Source: Mesorhizobium sp. B2-4-15 | GTDB lineage: Bacteria; Pseudomonadota; Alphaproteobacteria; Rhizobiales; Rhizobiaceae | Reading direction: 5' to 3' | DNA: 64,000 nucleotides | Assembly: GCF_006658505.1 (NCBI RefSeq) | Contig: NZ_VFUZ01000006.1 | Location: forward strand, 1 to 64,000 | Shown: positions 1-10,301 of the stretch, piece by piece | Layout: the number at the start of each line of letters is the position of its first letter | Numbering within the stretch: the stretch's first letter is position 1 | Notes under the pieces: generated by a model | What the model was told of the DNA's origin: nothing | Seen by the model: only the letters and a program-made list of their open reading frames with translations | Databases searched by the model: none | Program-made: the position numbers and the translations under genes

Positions 1-1
1 G

Positions 2-661
2 ATCTACACCGCGCTGTCCGTCATCCTCATCCTGCCGCTGTCGGTGGCCTTCGGCCTGATGGTCTACCAGCATGACATGGCCGGCGGCACGGCTCTGCGG
101 ACGGTGCTGTTCTCCACCTACATGGTGCCGATGATCGCGGTGGCGCTTGTTTGGTCGAAGCTCTATTCGCCGAGCGAAGGACCGTTCAACCAGATGCTCG
201 GCCTGGTCGGCATCGGCCCGCAGCCCTGGCTGTCGTCGCCGCGCTCGGCGCTGATCTCCATCGTCTTCCTCAATGTCTGGCAGCAGGTCGGCTACTTCAC
301 CGTGCTGGCGATCGCCGGCCTGACGCAAATTCCCGGCAGCCTCTACGAGGCGGCCAAGCTCGATGGCGCCAACCGCTTCGAGCAGTTCCGCTTCATCACC
401 CTGCCGCTGCTGCGACGCACGCTCCTGTTCAGCGCCGTCATCGCCATCATCAATGCCGTGCAGGTCTTCGAGCCCGTGGCGCTGATCACGCAAGGCGGGC
501 CGGTCGGCTCGACCAATGTCCTGACCTATCACATCCGCCGCGTCGGCATCGAGCGCGCGCAGGGCGGACTGGGTTCGGCCATGGCGGTGATGCTGATGCT
601 GTCGCTGATCGTCGTGGTTTGCGCGCTGTTCGCAATTGCCAACCGGAAGGACGACGAATGA
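2..661 (+). CDS. Sugar ABC transporter permease, MalF/UgpA-like (5' end off-window)
   Basis: This is an inner-membrane subunit of a carbohydrate (CUT1-type) ABC importer. The reading frame is open from base 2, so the N-terminus lies outside the window. The visible 219 or so residues contain several hydrophobic membrane segments. The permease cytoplasmic loop (EAA motif) reads EAAKLDGANRFEQFRFITLP, the site that contacts the ATPase. The stop overlaps the next permease start by 4 nt (ATGA at 658-661), so the two are translationally coupled. The substrate cannot be told from the sequence, because the binding protein and ATPase genes are not in view. Confidence 0.88.
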   Translation: MYTALSVILILPLSVAFGLMVYQHDMAGGTALRTVLFSTYMVPMIAVALVWSKLYSPSEGPFNQMLGLVGIGPQPWLSSPRSALISIVFLNVWQQVGYFTVLAIAGLTQIPGSLYEAAKLDGANRFEQFRFITLPLLRRTLLFSAVIAIINAVQVFEPVALITQGGPVGSTNVLTYHIRRVGIERAQGGLGSAMAVMLMLSLIVVVCALFAIANRKDDE

Positions 662-1533
662 GCGCGCGCGACCTGTCGGGACCCTTAAGCCGGCTGCCGC
701 GCAAACGCCCCTCCGGCCGCAAGGCGCTGCTGGCGACGCTGATGCTGCTGGTTGCCGTGGCCTCGGCCTTCCCACTGATGTGGATGGTGCTTTCGAGCCT
801 GAAAACCCCGGCCGAGAGCATGCAGGTGCCGCCAGTGTGGATACCGCATACGCCGAGCTTCGACGCCTATGAGAAGGTTTCGGGCGTGGTCAATGTCGGC
901 CGCTCGATGTGGAACTCGCTGGTCATCGCCTCGATCACCACCGCCGGCATCCTGATCACCAGCATGATGGCCGGCTATGCCTTCGCCAAATACCGCTTCC
1001 CTGCCCGCTCGCTTTTGTTCTCGGTGCTGATTGCCACCATGTTCCTGCCGCCGATCGTGACGCTGATCCCGCTCTACCGCCTGGTGGGCTCGATGGGGCT
1101 GAACGCCAGCCTTGCCGGCATCATCGTTCCCAACCTCGCCAATGCCTTCGGCATCTTCCTGATGCGCCAGTTCATATCAGGCGTGCCGGACGATCTGATC
1201 GACGCCGCGCGCATGGACGGCGCGTCGGAATTGCTGATCCTCTACAAGATCGTAGCGCCCAGCGTCGCGCCGGCGATCGCCGCACTTGCGCTGTTTGCCT
1301 TCGTCTATCACTGGAACAGCTATCTGTGGCCGCTGACCGTGCTGCAGGGCAATGCCGACGCCTATCCGATCGTCATCAGCCTCAGCCGGCTCTTGAGCTA
1401 CAACCGGGGTGCTATGAATACCGGATTGGTGATGGCCGGCGCAACGCTGGCCGTGCTGCCGCCGCTCGTCCTCTTCGCCTTCCTGCAGCGCTTCTTCGTC
1501 GATTCCATCGTCGGCTCGGCGATCAAGGGATAG
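658..1533 (+). CDS. Sugar ABC transporter permease, MalG/UgpE-like
   Basis: Second membrane subunit of the same CUT1-type importer, 291 residues. It starts with the ATG that overlaps the stop of the preceding permease. After a short basic cytoplasmic N-terminus comes a first membrane helix (LLATLMLLVAVASAFPLMWM), then a periplasmic segment and further helices. The EAA loop DAARMDGASELLILYKIVAP is near residue 185, the usual place in this family. It is the last gene of its operon in view and ends 7 nt before the convergent pobA. The likely substrates are sugars or polyols, which is inference from the family only. Confidence 0.88.
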   Translation: MSARDLSGPLSRLPRKRPSGRKALLATLMLLVAVASAFPLMWMVLSSLKTPAESMQVPPVWIPHTPSFDAYEKVSGVVNVGRSMWNSLVIASITTAGILITSMMAGYAFAKYRFPARSLLFSVLIATMFLPPIVTLIPLYRLVGSMGLNASLAGIIVPNLANAFGIFLMRQFISGVPDDLIDAARMDGASELLILYKIVAPSVAPAIAALALFAFVYHWNSYLWPLTVLQGNADAYPIVISLSRLLSYNRGAMNTGLVMAGATLAVLPPLVLFAFLQRFFVDSIVGSAIKG

Positions 1534-1539
1534 CCGCCC

Positions 1540-3764
<2,225 letters not shown>

Positions 3765-3776
3765 GTCAGGGGTCGC

Positions 3777-4391
3777 CTAGCTGTCGAAGAAGACCGTTTC
3801 CTTCTCCCCCTGGAGATGGACGTCGAAGATATAGGTATCGCCTTGGCGCGCGGCGATCAGGGTGGGCACGCGAACGCGGTGCTCGATGCGCGCCAGGATC
3901 GGATCCCCGGCATTGGCTTCTTCCTCGTCGGAGAAGTAAAGCCGCGTATGCAGGCCGATATTGATGCCGCGCGCGACGATCCACAATGTGATGTGCGGCG
4001 CCATCAGGCGGCCATCCCGGAACGGCACCCGGCCCGGCTTGACCGTCTCGAATGCGCAGAGCCCGGTTTCCATGTCGGTCGGGCAACGGCCCCAGCCGGA
4101 AAAGTTCGGATCGGCGGCACCGCGCAATTCTGCGGGCGAATTGTAGAGCCCCTCCGCGTCCGCCTGCCAGATCTCGATCAGCGCATCCTTGAGCGGCGTG
4201 CCGGTGCCGTCGAGAACCCGGATGTGAAGTTTGATGCGCTCGCCTTTGGTCTTGTCGTTGACCATGGCTGCACCGAGATCGCTGGGGTAGACATCGCCGA
4301 TACCACAGAAATTGGGCGTCAGCCCGATATGGACGTAGGGTCCCGCGGTCTGCGATGGGCTTTCCCTGAGCCGGTCGAGCGACTGGGCCAT
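3777..4391 (-). CDS. pcaG: Protocatechuate 3,4-dioxygenase alpha subunit
   Basis: Non-iron-ligating alpha chain of the intradiol ring-cleaving dioxygenase, 204 residues. It shows the intradiol dioxygenase fold markers: the early TAGPYVHIGL segment, the LIEIWQADAEG strand, and the APHITLWIVARGINIGLHTRLYF stretch equivalent to the iron-binding region of the beta chain. The ATG at 4391 is chosen because it overlaps the pcaH stop (ATGA) and gives the normal start [19 protein letters not shown]. Upstream in-frame sequence is only the pcaH shadow. It pairs with pcaH to form the alpha/beta protomer. Confidence 0.95.
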   Translation of the reverse strand: MAQSLDRLRESPSQTAGPYVHIGLTPNFCGIGDVYPSDLGAAMVNDKTKGERIKLHIRVLDGTGTPLKDALIEIWQADAEGLYNSPAELRGAADPNFSGWGRCPTDMETGLCAFETVKPGRVPFRDGRLMAPHITLWIVARGINIGLHTRLYFSDEEEANAGDPILARIEHRVRVPTLIAARQGDTYIFDVHLQGEKETVFFDS

Positions 4392-5143
4392 CAATTGCCC
4401 TCCAATCGGTTTTCGAACAGCGATGAGCGCCGCCCGCGCAGCACGATGTCGAACTTGTAGGCGAGCGCATCCATCGGAATGGTCGCCTGCGTGTCGAGAA
4501 CAGCCGTCAGCGCCTCTATGGCCGCCTTGTCGGCGATGCCGCGCACGATCGGGCATTTCCAGATCAGCGGGTCGCCCTCGAAATACATCTGCGTGATCAG
4601 CCGCTGCGCGAAACCATGGCCGAAGACCGAGAAATGGATATGCGCCGGACGCCAGTCGTTGGGACCGTTCGGCCAAGGATACGGTCCGGGCTTGACGGTG
4701 CGAAAGGCGTAGCCGCCATCCTCACCCGACAAGGTGCGGCCACAACCGCCGAAATTCGGGTCGAGCGGCGCCAGGTAACCATCCTTCTTGTGGCGGTAAC
4801 GGCCGCCGGCATTGGCCTGCCAGAACTCCAGCAGCACGCCGGGAACGCCAACGCCGCGTTCGTCGATCACCCTGCCATGGACGATGATGCGCTCGCCGAT
4901 GGCGCTCTCTCCCGGCCTTGCGAAATTGTGGATCAGGTCGTTGTCCAGTTCGCCGAGCATGGCATGACCGAAGACCGGACCCGATATCTCCGACAGCGTG
5001 TTGTCGAAGGACAGCAGCGCCTTCCGCGGCGAGCGCAATACCGAGCTCTTGTAGCCCGGCGTCAGCGCAGGCGGGTGCCATGTCCGGTCGCGCTGGAAGA
5101 AAGCGCCGGTCTCGGGCACCCGGTTCGAGCCGGACTCAGGCAT
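4391..5143 (-). CDS. pcaH: Protocatechuate 3,4-dioxygenase beta subunit
   Basis: Catalytic chain of the Fe(III) intradiol dioxygenase that opens protocatechuate to 3-carboxy-cis,cis-muconate. All four iron ligands are visible at the family spacing: Tyr116 (GGRYRHK), Tyr155 (GPYPWP), His168 and His170 (RPAHIHF). They correspond to Tyr408, Tyr447, His460 and His462 of the Pseudomonas enzyme. The 250-residue length is typical. The start at 5143 overlaps the 3' end of pcaC by 8 nt. It is followed directly by pcaG with a 1-nt stop/start overlap. Confidence 0.96.
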   Translation of the reverse strand: MPESGSNRVPETGAFFQRDRTWHPPALTPGYKSSVLRSPRKALLSFDNTLSEISGPVFGHAMLGELDNDLIHNFARPGESAIGERIIVHGRVIDERGVGVPGVLLEFWQANAGGRYRHKKDGYLAPLDPNFGGCGRTLSGEDGGYAFRTVKPGPYPWPNGPNDWRPAHIHFSVFGHGFAQRLITQMYFEGDPLIWKCPIVRGIADKAAIEALTAVLDTQATIPMDALAYKFDIVLRGRRSSLFENRLEGN

Positions 5144-5540
5144 TCTTGGCTCTATCCATTTCCGAAAACACGTCCTTGGCAATTCTGAAGGCCCGGTTGG
5201 CAGCAGGCACGCCGGCATAGATGGCGACATGCAGGAACGCTTCGCAGATATCGTCGCGTGTGGCGCCGGTGTTGGCGGTTGCGCGCAGATGCAAGGCGAC
5301 CTCTTCATCATGGCCAAGCGCCGCCAGCAGCGCCAGGGTGACGATCGAGCGCTCGCGTTTGCTGAAGCCCGGCCGCGACCACACCGTTCCCCAGGCGGCC
5401 TCGGTGATCAGTTCCTGAAACGGTTGATCGAAATCGGTGGCGCCGACCTCGGCCCGGTCGACATGGCGGTCGCCGAGCACCGACCGTCGGACGGCGAGAC
5501 CCTTCCGATATCTGGCTGTGTTGCCGGGGACTTCATCCAT
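5136..5540 (-). CDS. pcaC: 4-carboxymuconolactone decarboxylase
   Basis: Removes CO2 from 4-carboxymuconolactone to give 3-oxoadipate enol-lactone. It is a small alpha-helical CMD-family protein. Its core, from [20 protein letters not shown] through [18 protein letters not shown], fills the second half of the chain. I start it at the ATG at 5540 (134 residues, the usual PcaC size), which has a GGAG 10 nt upstream and overlaps the end of pcaD by 8 nt. A TTG at 5561 would add seven residues but has no ribosome binding site. Confidence 0.94.
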   Translation of the reverse strand: MDEVPGNTARYRKGLAVRRSVLGDRHVDRAEVGATDFDQPFQELITEAAWGTVWSRPGFSKRERSIVTLALLAALGHDEEVALHLRATANTGATRDDICEAFLHVAIYAGVPAANRAFRIAKDVFSEMDRAKNA

Positions 5541-6345
5541 GGGTTTCTGCTCCAGGGGCAAGCGATGCGATAAAACCGCGGATCAGCGCGACCAGCGCCT
5601 CCGGCTGTTCGATGCAGGGAATATGTCCGGCATTGCGGATGATCTCGAAACGCGCGCCCGGGATCAGATCGGCCAGAGAGCGGACAAGATCTGGAGGCGT
5701 CGAACCGTCCCGATCGCCGGCGATGCAGAGCGTCGGCACGGCAATGCACCGCGCGCTCTCGGTGAAGTCGGCGTCGCGGACAGCCTTGCATGTCCCGATA
5801 TAGCCGGGCAGCGCCTGCCTGGTCAGCATGTTGCGGCAACCGGCAAGGTCGGCGGCGCGGGCGGCATGGAAATCCGGCGTGAACCACACTTTCATCACGC
5901 CGTCGGCGATCGCATCGATGCCGAAGCGCTCCACGGCCGCAATGCGGCTGTTCCAGCTTTCGGCGGTGCCGATCTTGTGGGCGGTGTCGCTGAGGATCAG
6001 GCCCTCGACACGTTCCGGATGGCGGGCATGGAAGCCCTGCGCGATCATGCCGCCGACCGACAGACCGAACAGCACGATCTTGTCGAAACCGAAATGGTCG
6101 ACGAGGGCGCAGAGATCGTCGACATGGTCATCAATCGAACGGACGCCGTTGCCATTGTCGGAAAGGCCGTGACCGCGCTTGTCGTAGACGAGCAGAGGCA
6201 TCTCACCGGCCAGAAGCGTAACGACCTCGTCCCATATCCGCAGATCGGTGCCGAGCGAATTGATGAACACGACCGGGGGCGTCCTGCCTTTCGCCTCGAC
6301 ATATCGGTGGTGCAGCGTGATGCCGCCAATGGTGACGAATGGCAC
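5533..6345 (-). CDS. pcaD: 3-oxoadipate enol-lactonase
   Basis: Alpha/beta-hydrolase that opens 3-oxoadipate enol-lactone to 3-oxoadipate, and the first gene of the pcaDCHGB-pobA operon. With the GTG start at 6345 the protein is 270 residues. The nucleophile elbow GLSVGG holds Ser96, the acid is Asp213 in GDRDGSTP, and His241 lies in NAGHIPC. The GTG is preferred because a strong GGAGG ends 9 nt before it. ATG codons at 6369 and 6411 would add residues absent from the family, and the ATG at 6411 lies inside the PcaQ promoter region. Confidence 0.93.
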   Translation of the reverse strand: MPFVTIGGITLHHRYVEAKGRTPPVVFINSLGTDLRIWDEVVTLLAGEMPLLVYDKRGHGLSDNGNGVRSIDDHVDDLCALVDHFGFDKIVLFGLSVGGMIAQGFHARHPERVEGLILSDTAHKIGTAESWNSRIAAVERFGIDAIADGVMKVWFTPDFHAARAADLAGCRNMLTRQALPGYIGTCKAVRDADFTESARCIAVPTLCIAGDRDGSTPPDLVRSLADLIPGARFEIIRNAGHIPCIEQPEALVALIRGFIASLAPGAETHG

Positions 6346-6380
6346 GGGTCCGATCCTCCATCTCCACATTGCACGCTGCG

Positions 6381-6407
6381 TTTGGTTCGGTAAAATGATA
6401 TTTTGCG
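6381..6407 (-). promoter_or_regulatory. Conserved core promoter element upstream of pcaD
   Basis: A 27-nt AT-rich element. Read on the minus strand it begins CGCAAAATATCATTTTAC and matches the plus-strand element at 7424-7450 at 26 of 27 positions. It lies 8 nt downstream of the PcaQ-box-like dyad at 6416-6431, exactly as in the copy upstream of the transporter genes. It most likely contains the RNA polymerase contact region of the pcaD promoter. The exact -35 and -10 hexamers are not assigned. Confidence 0.7.
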
Positions 6408-6415
6408 CCATTTCA

Positions 6416-6431
6416 TTAACTCAAGGGTTAT
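6416..6431 (-). promoter_or_regulatory. PcaQ-binding-site-like dyad for pcaD/pcaQ
   Basis: Read on the minus strand the site is ATAACCCTTGAGTTAA. It matches the rhizobial PcaQ motif ATAACC-N4-GGTTAA, known from Sinorhizobium work, at 11 of 12 positions. It sits just upstream of the pcaQ start and the pcaD promoter core. It could therefore activate pcaD and autoregulate pcaQ, as is normal for LysR-type regulators. Confidence 0.75.
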
Positions 6432-6438
6432 CAAATTC

Positions 6439-7356
6439 ATGCCCGACAGCCGCATCCGGTTCCGTCATCTGCAAGCATTCCTGGAAGTCGCAAGGCAGGG
6501 CAGCGTGGCCCGTGCCGCAGACTTCCTGCATGTCAGCGCGCCGGCGGTGACCAAGACCCTGCGCGAACTGGAGGAGGCGCTGGGTGTGGCCGTCGTCGAG
6601 CGTGACGGGCGCGGCATTCGCGTCACAAGGCTTGGCGAAATCTTCCTGGACCATGCCGGCTCGGCGATATCGGCGTTGAGGCGCGGCATCGATTCCGTTC
6701 GCCAGGACGGCGCCGTCAACCGCCACCCGATCCGCATCGGCGCGCTGCCGACAGTATCGGCGAAGGTCATGCCGCAAGCCATGAGCCTGTTCCTCAGGGA
6801 AAACACCGGGGCGGCGATCAAGATCGTCACCGGCGAGAACGCCGTGCTGCTTGAACAATTGCGCATCGGCGCGCTCGATCTCGTTGTCGGACGGCTGGCG
6901 GCGCCCGAAAACATGACCGGCTTCTTCTTCGAGCACCTCTACTCCGAACAGGTGCTGTTCGTGGTGCGGGCCGGGCATCCGTTGCTGGAACCGGGAGCCG
7001 ACATCTTCGCGAGGCTCGACGAATTCCCGGTGCTCATGCCAACTCGGGAATCCGTCATCCGCCCCTTCGTCGATCGCCTGTTCATCACCAATGGCATGAC
7101 CGCGCCGGCGATGGAAATCGAGACGGTTTCGGACTCCTTCGGCCGCTCCTTCATGCGGCAGAGCAACGCGGTGTGGATCATCTCGGCCGGCGTGGTCGCC
7201 AACGAGCTCGCAAGCCGCGCCTTCGTCGCGCTGCCGGTCGACACGGACGAAACCAAAGGACCGGTCGGCCTGACGATGCGCACCGACACCGCCCCCTCGC
7301 CCGCCTTCATGATCCTGCTGCAAACCATTCGCGAGGCGGCACGGCCTGATGCCTGA
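6439..7356 (+). CDS. pcaQ: LysR-family activator of protocatechuate catabolism
   Basis: LysR-type regulator, 305 residues, divergent from pcaD and adjacent to it, which is the rhizobial pcaQ position. The winged helix-turn-helix is at the N-terminus (about residues 8-65, including GSVARAADFLHVSAPAVTKT). A periplasmic-binding-like co-inducer domain follows. I chose the ATG at 6439 because it gives the typical RIRFRHLQAFLEV beginning; an earlier ATG at 6403 would run through the operator. By analogy with characterised PcaQ proteins the inducer should be a pathway intermediate such as carboxymuconate. PcaQ-like boxes lie on both sides of the gene. Confidence 0.92.
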   Translation: MPDSRIRFRHLQAFLEVARQGSVARAADFLHVSAPAVTKTLRELEEALGVAVVERDGRGIRVTRLGEIFLDHAGSAISALRRGIDSVRQDGAVNRHPIRIGALPTVSAKVMPQAMSLFLRENTGAAIKIVTGENAVLLEQLRIGALDLVVGRLAAPENMTGFFFEHLYSEQVLFVVRAGHPLLEPGADIFARLDEFPVLMPTRESVIRPFVDRLFITNGMTAPAMEIETVSDSFGRSFMRQSNAVWIISAGVVANELASRAFVALPVDTDETKGPVGLTMRTDTAPSPAFMILLQTIREAARPDA

Positions 7357-7399
7357 GCTCCAAGACGGTTCGAACCGAGCTCGGCTGCGGCGCGGTCTC

Positions 7400-7415
7400 C
7401 TAACCCAGGGGTTAA
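7400..7415 (+). promoter_or_regulatory. PcaQ-binding-site-like dyad for the transporter operon
   Basis: CTAACCCAGGGGTTAA matches ATAACC-N4-GGTTAA at 11 of 12 positions and is a nearly perfect dyad. It lies between pcaQ and the solute-binding protein gene, 82 nt upstream of that start codon. It is the mirror counterpart of the site at 6416-6431, so the ABC importer is predicted to be induced together with pcaD. Confidence 0.78.
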
Positions 7416-7423
7416 TAAAACAC

Positions 7424-7450
7424 CGCAAAATATCATTTTACTGAACCAAA
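7424..7450 (+). promoter_or_regulatory. Conserved core promoter element upstream of the transporter operon
   Basis: A 27-nt element beginning CGCAAAATATCATTTTAC, 26 of 27 identical to the reverse complement of 6381-6407. It is 8 nt downstream of the PcaQ-like dyad, the same spacing as at pcaD. Similarity continues a little further (GCAG-GTGCA in both). It is probably the promoter of the importer operon. Confidence 0.7.
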
Positions 7451-7496
7451 CCGCAGGTGCACTGTACCGACCGAGGAGCACAGAGGGAGGAACCGC

Positions 7497-8813
7497 ATGA
7501 CCCATTCCATTGGCAGCAGGCCCATCATTCGTGGCGTGTCGCGGCGCCAGTTCATCGCCACCTCGATCGCCGGTGGCGCGGCACTCGCGCTTGGCGGCAA
7601 GAGAGCCTTCGCCCAGGCAGGCGGCACGCTCAAGGTCGGCTTCGTCAGTCCGCGCACCGGGCCGCTGGCAGGCTTCGGCCAAACCGACGGCTATGTGCTC
7701 GATCTGGCCCGCAAGGCACTGGCCGGCGGCCTTGAGATCGGCGGCAAGAAATACAGCGTCGAGATCCTCGACCAGGACACGCAGTCCGATCCGTCACGGG
7801 CCGGCCAGCTCGCCAAGGATTTGATCAACAACCAGGCCATCGACCTGATGCTGGCGGTATCGACGCCCGAGGTGATCAATCCAGTGGCCGACGCCTGCGA
7901 AGCCGCCGGCGTGCCGTGTCTGTCGACAGTCATGCCGTGGGAAGCCTGGTATTTCGGCCGCGGCGCCAAACCCGGCGCGCCCTCGCCATTCAAATGGACC
8001 TATCATTTCGGCTTCGGCGTCGGCGAGTTCTTCAAGACCTACATCTCGCAATGGAACCTGATCGAGACCAACAAGAAGGTCGGCGTCATGTATCCCAACG
8101 ACGCCGACGGCAACGCCATCCGCGCCAATCTCGCGCCGCTGCTGGCCAAGCAGGGTTTCACCATCGTCGATCCCGGCGCCTACGAAACCGGCACCACCGA
8201 CTATTCCTCGCAGATCGCGCTGTTCAAGCAGGAAGGCGTCGAGATATTCAACTCCTTCCCGATCCCGCCGGATTTCGCCGCCTTCTGGCGCCAGGCGGCG
8301 CAGCAGGGCCTGATCAGGCAGATCAAGATCGCCCAGGTCGCAAAGACCGGCCTGTTCCCATCGGATATCGAGGCGCTCGGCGACCTCGGCGCGAAGATTT
8401 CGAGCGCCGCCTACTGGCACAAGGCCTTCCCCTACAAATCGCCGCTGACAGGCGTTTCGGGCACCGAGTTGGCCGACGGCTATGAGGCGGCAAGCGGCAA
8501 GCAGTGGACACAGCAACTCGGCGCCTCGATGTCTCTGCTCGATGCCGGCTTCGAGGCCTTGAAGGCGAGCGCCGACGCCAAGGACAAGGCGGCGGTGGCG
8601 AAGGCGCTGAGCACGCTCAAGACCGAAACCATGATTGGCAAGGTCGACTTCACCAGCGGACCCGTGGCCAATGTCTCGCCCGGGCCGATCATCGGCACGC
8701 AGTGGGTCGCCGCCAAGGAAGGAGCCAAGTTCCCGCTCGATTATGTGGTGACCGAGAACGCCACCGATCCGAAGGTTCCGGTCGGCGCCAAGCTTCTTCC
8801 TTACAACGGCTGA
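7497..8813 (+). CDS. pcaM: ABC transporter substrate-binding protein, protocatechuate/aromatic-acid type (PcaM-like)
   Basis: Periplasmic binding protein of the branched-chain amino acid (HAAT) type, 438 residues. The N-terminus carries a twin-arginine-like signal (SRRQFIATSIAGGAALALGG) ending near AFAQA, so export may be by the Tat route. The type I binding fold begins with TLKVGFVSPRTGPLAGFG. A GGAGG lies just before the ATG. Sinorhizobium has a PcaQ-regulated protocatechuate importer (PcaMNVWX); the shared promoter here suggests this is its counterpart. The symbol rests on that context. A related aromatic such as a hydroxybenzoate or hydroxycinnamate is also possible. Confidence 0.82.
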   Translation: MTHSIGSRPIIRGVSRRQFIATSIAGGAALALGGKRAFAQAGGTLKVGFVSPRTGPLAGFGQTDGYVLDLARKALAGGLEIGGKKYSVEILDQDTQSDPSRAGQLAKDLINNQAIDLMLAVSTPEVINPVADACEAAGVPCLSTVMPWEAWYFGRGAKPGAPSPFKWTYHFGFGVGEFFKTYISQWNLIETNKKVGVMYPNDADGNAIRANLAPLLAKQGFTIVDPGAYETGTTDYSSQIALFKQEGVEIFNSFPIPPDFAAFWRQAAQQGLIRQIKIAQVAKTGLFPSDIEALGDLGAKISSAAYWHKAFPYKSPLTGVSGTELADGYEAASGKQWTQQLGASMSLLDAGFEALKASADAKDKAAVAKALSTLKTETMIGKVDFTSGPVANVSPGPIIGTQWVAAKEGAKFPLDYVVTENATDPKVPVGAKLLPYNG

Positions 8814-8838
8814 TGGACCGCTGACGAGGATAGCCCTG

Positions 8839-9579
8839 GTGACCCATCCGCAACAACAGGCGTTCCTCACTGCCACTGGGATCCACAAGCGCTTCGGCGC
8901 GCTTGTGGTGCTGGACGCCGTCGATTTCACCATGGCAGCCGACGAAGCCGTCGGCATTGTCGGCCCGAATGGCGCCGGCAAGACCACGCTGCTCAGCGTG
9001 CTTGCTGGCGCCTTTCCGCCCAGTTCGGGCTCGGTCAGCTTCAAGGGCGGTGATGTGACGGCGCTGCCGGCGACACGGCGTTGCCGGCTGGGTCTGGTGC
9101 GTACGCACCAGGTGCCGAAACCGTTCAGCGGCATGACCACCTTCGAAAATGTCTTCGTCGCCGCGTCGCATGGCGCCGGGCTCGGCCGCGACGAAGCCTA
9201 TGAGGAGGCACTCGGTTCGCTGAAACTTTGCGGCATGCTGGGTGTTGCCAACCGGCGAGCCGAGACGCTTGGCCTGCTCGACCGCAAGCGACTGGAACTG
9301 GCGCGGGCGCTGGCGGCCAGGCCGGCGCTTTTGCTGCTGGACGAGATCGGCGGCGGCCTGACCGATGCAGAAGCGGGCGAGCTCGTCGACACGATCAAGG
9401 AGTTGCGCCGACGCAAGATCGGCATCGTCTGGATCGAGCACATCGTGCACATCCTGCTGCAGGTGGCCGAGCGGCTGATCTGCATGGACGCGGGAAAGAT
9501 CATCGCCGACGGCGATCCGCAAGCAGTGATGGCCGATCCGCGGGTGGTCCACGCCTATCTCGGCGGAGGCCCGAAATGA
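8839..9579 (+). CDS. HAAT-family ABC transporter ATPase, LivG-like
   Basis: First of two ATPases of the putative aromatic-acid importer, 246 residues, starting at GTG 8839. Walker A (GPNGAGKT) is at residues 42-49 and Walker B (LLLLDEIGGGLT) near 165-175. The signature motif is atypical: where LSGG is expected the sequence reads TLGLLDRKRLELARAL. That LLDRKRLELA form is common in this LivG subgroup. It is followed by the second ATPase with a 4-nt ATGA overlap, so subunit amounts are probably coupled. Confidence 0.9.
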   Translation: MTHPQQQAFLTATGIHKRFGALVVLDAVDFTMAADEAVGIVGPNGAGKTTLLSVLAGAFPPSSGSVSFKGGDVTALPATRRCRLGLVRTHQVPKPFSGMTTFENVFVAASHGAGLGRDEAYEEALGSLKLCGMLGVANRRAETLGLLDRKRLELARALAARPALLLLDEIGGGLTDAEAGELVDTIKELRRRKIGIVWIEHIVHILLQVAERLICMDAGKIIADGDPQAVMADPRVVHAYLGGGPK

Positions 9580-10301
9580 GCCTGCTGTCGGTCGAGAATC
9601 TTGTCGTCCGGCACGGCCTGCTGCAGGCGGTGCGCGGCGTCAGCTTCAACGTCGAACGCGGCGAGACGCTGGCGCTGGTCGGCGCCAACGGCGCCGGCAA
9701 GACGACGCTGCTGCGGGCGATTGCCGGCGCGCACCCGCCGGCCGCCGGGCGTGTGCTGCTGGATGGTGCCGATCTTGCCGGCGTGCCGTCGCACAGGCGC
9801 GTCGGCATGGGCATCGCACTGGTACCGGAGGGGCGAAAACTGTTCGTGCAGATGACGGTCGAGGAGAACCTGCTGCTCGGCAGGACCGCTCGCCGGCCGG
9901 GCGACTGGAGCGTCGACAGAGTGCTGGAGATGTTCCCAAACCTGAAGCCGCGCCGCCATGCCCGGACGGGCCATCTTTCAGGCGGCGAGCAGCAGGCGAC
10001 CGCGATCGGCCGGGCACTGATGAGCAATCCGGACGTGCTGCTGCTCGACGAGGTTTCGCTCGGCCTGTCGCCGGCAATCGTCGACCGCGTCTATGCGGCG
10101 CTTCAGGGCCTGATCGCTTCCGGCACGACGATCATCCTGGTCGAACAGGATCTCAACCGCGCGCTTGCGGTCTCCGACAGGGTCATCTGCATGCTCGAAG
10201 GGCGTGTCGCGCTCGAAGGACCAAGCAAGGAGGTTTCGCGCGACGAGGTGACAAAAGCCTATTTCGGCCTGCATCGGAAAAGCGGGAACGTTCCGGCATG
10301 A
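9576..10301 (+). CDS. HAAT-family ABC transporter ATPase, LivF-like
   Basis: Second ATPase of the same importer, 241 residues. It shows Walker A GANGAGKT (36-43), signature LSGGEQQ near residue 134 and Walker B VLLLDEVSLGLSP directly after it. The start at 9576 is fixed by the ATGA overlap with the preceding gene. Its own stop overlaps the permease start in the same way. It should heterodimerise with the LivG-like subunit to power the two permeases that follow. Confidence 0.9.
   Translation: MSLLSVENLVVRHGLLQAVRGVSFNVERGETLALVGANGAGKTTLLRAIAGAHPPAAGRVLLDGADLAGVPSHRRVGMGIALVPEGRKLFVQMTVEENLLLGRTARRPGDWSVDRVLEMFPNLKPRRHARTGHLSGGEQQATAIGRALMSNPDVLLLDEVSLGLSPAIVDRVYAALQGLIASGTTIILVEQDLNRALAVSDRVICMLEGRVALEGPSKEVSRDEVTKAYFGLHRKSGNVPA

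Noticed and set aside
151..657. N-terminal extension of the permease at 658
   Set aside because: The in-frame upstream sequence is an Arg/Ala-rich shadow of the preceding permease. The ATG at 658 overlaps the previous stop and gives a normal permease N-terminus.
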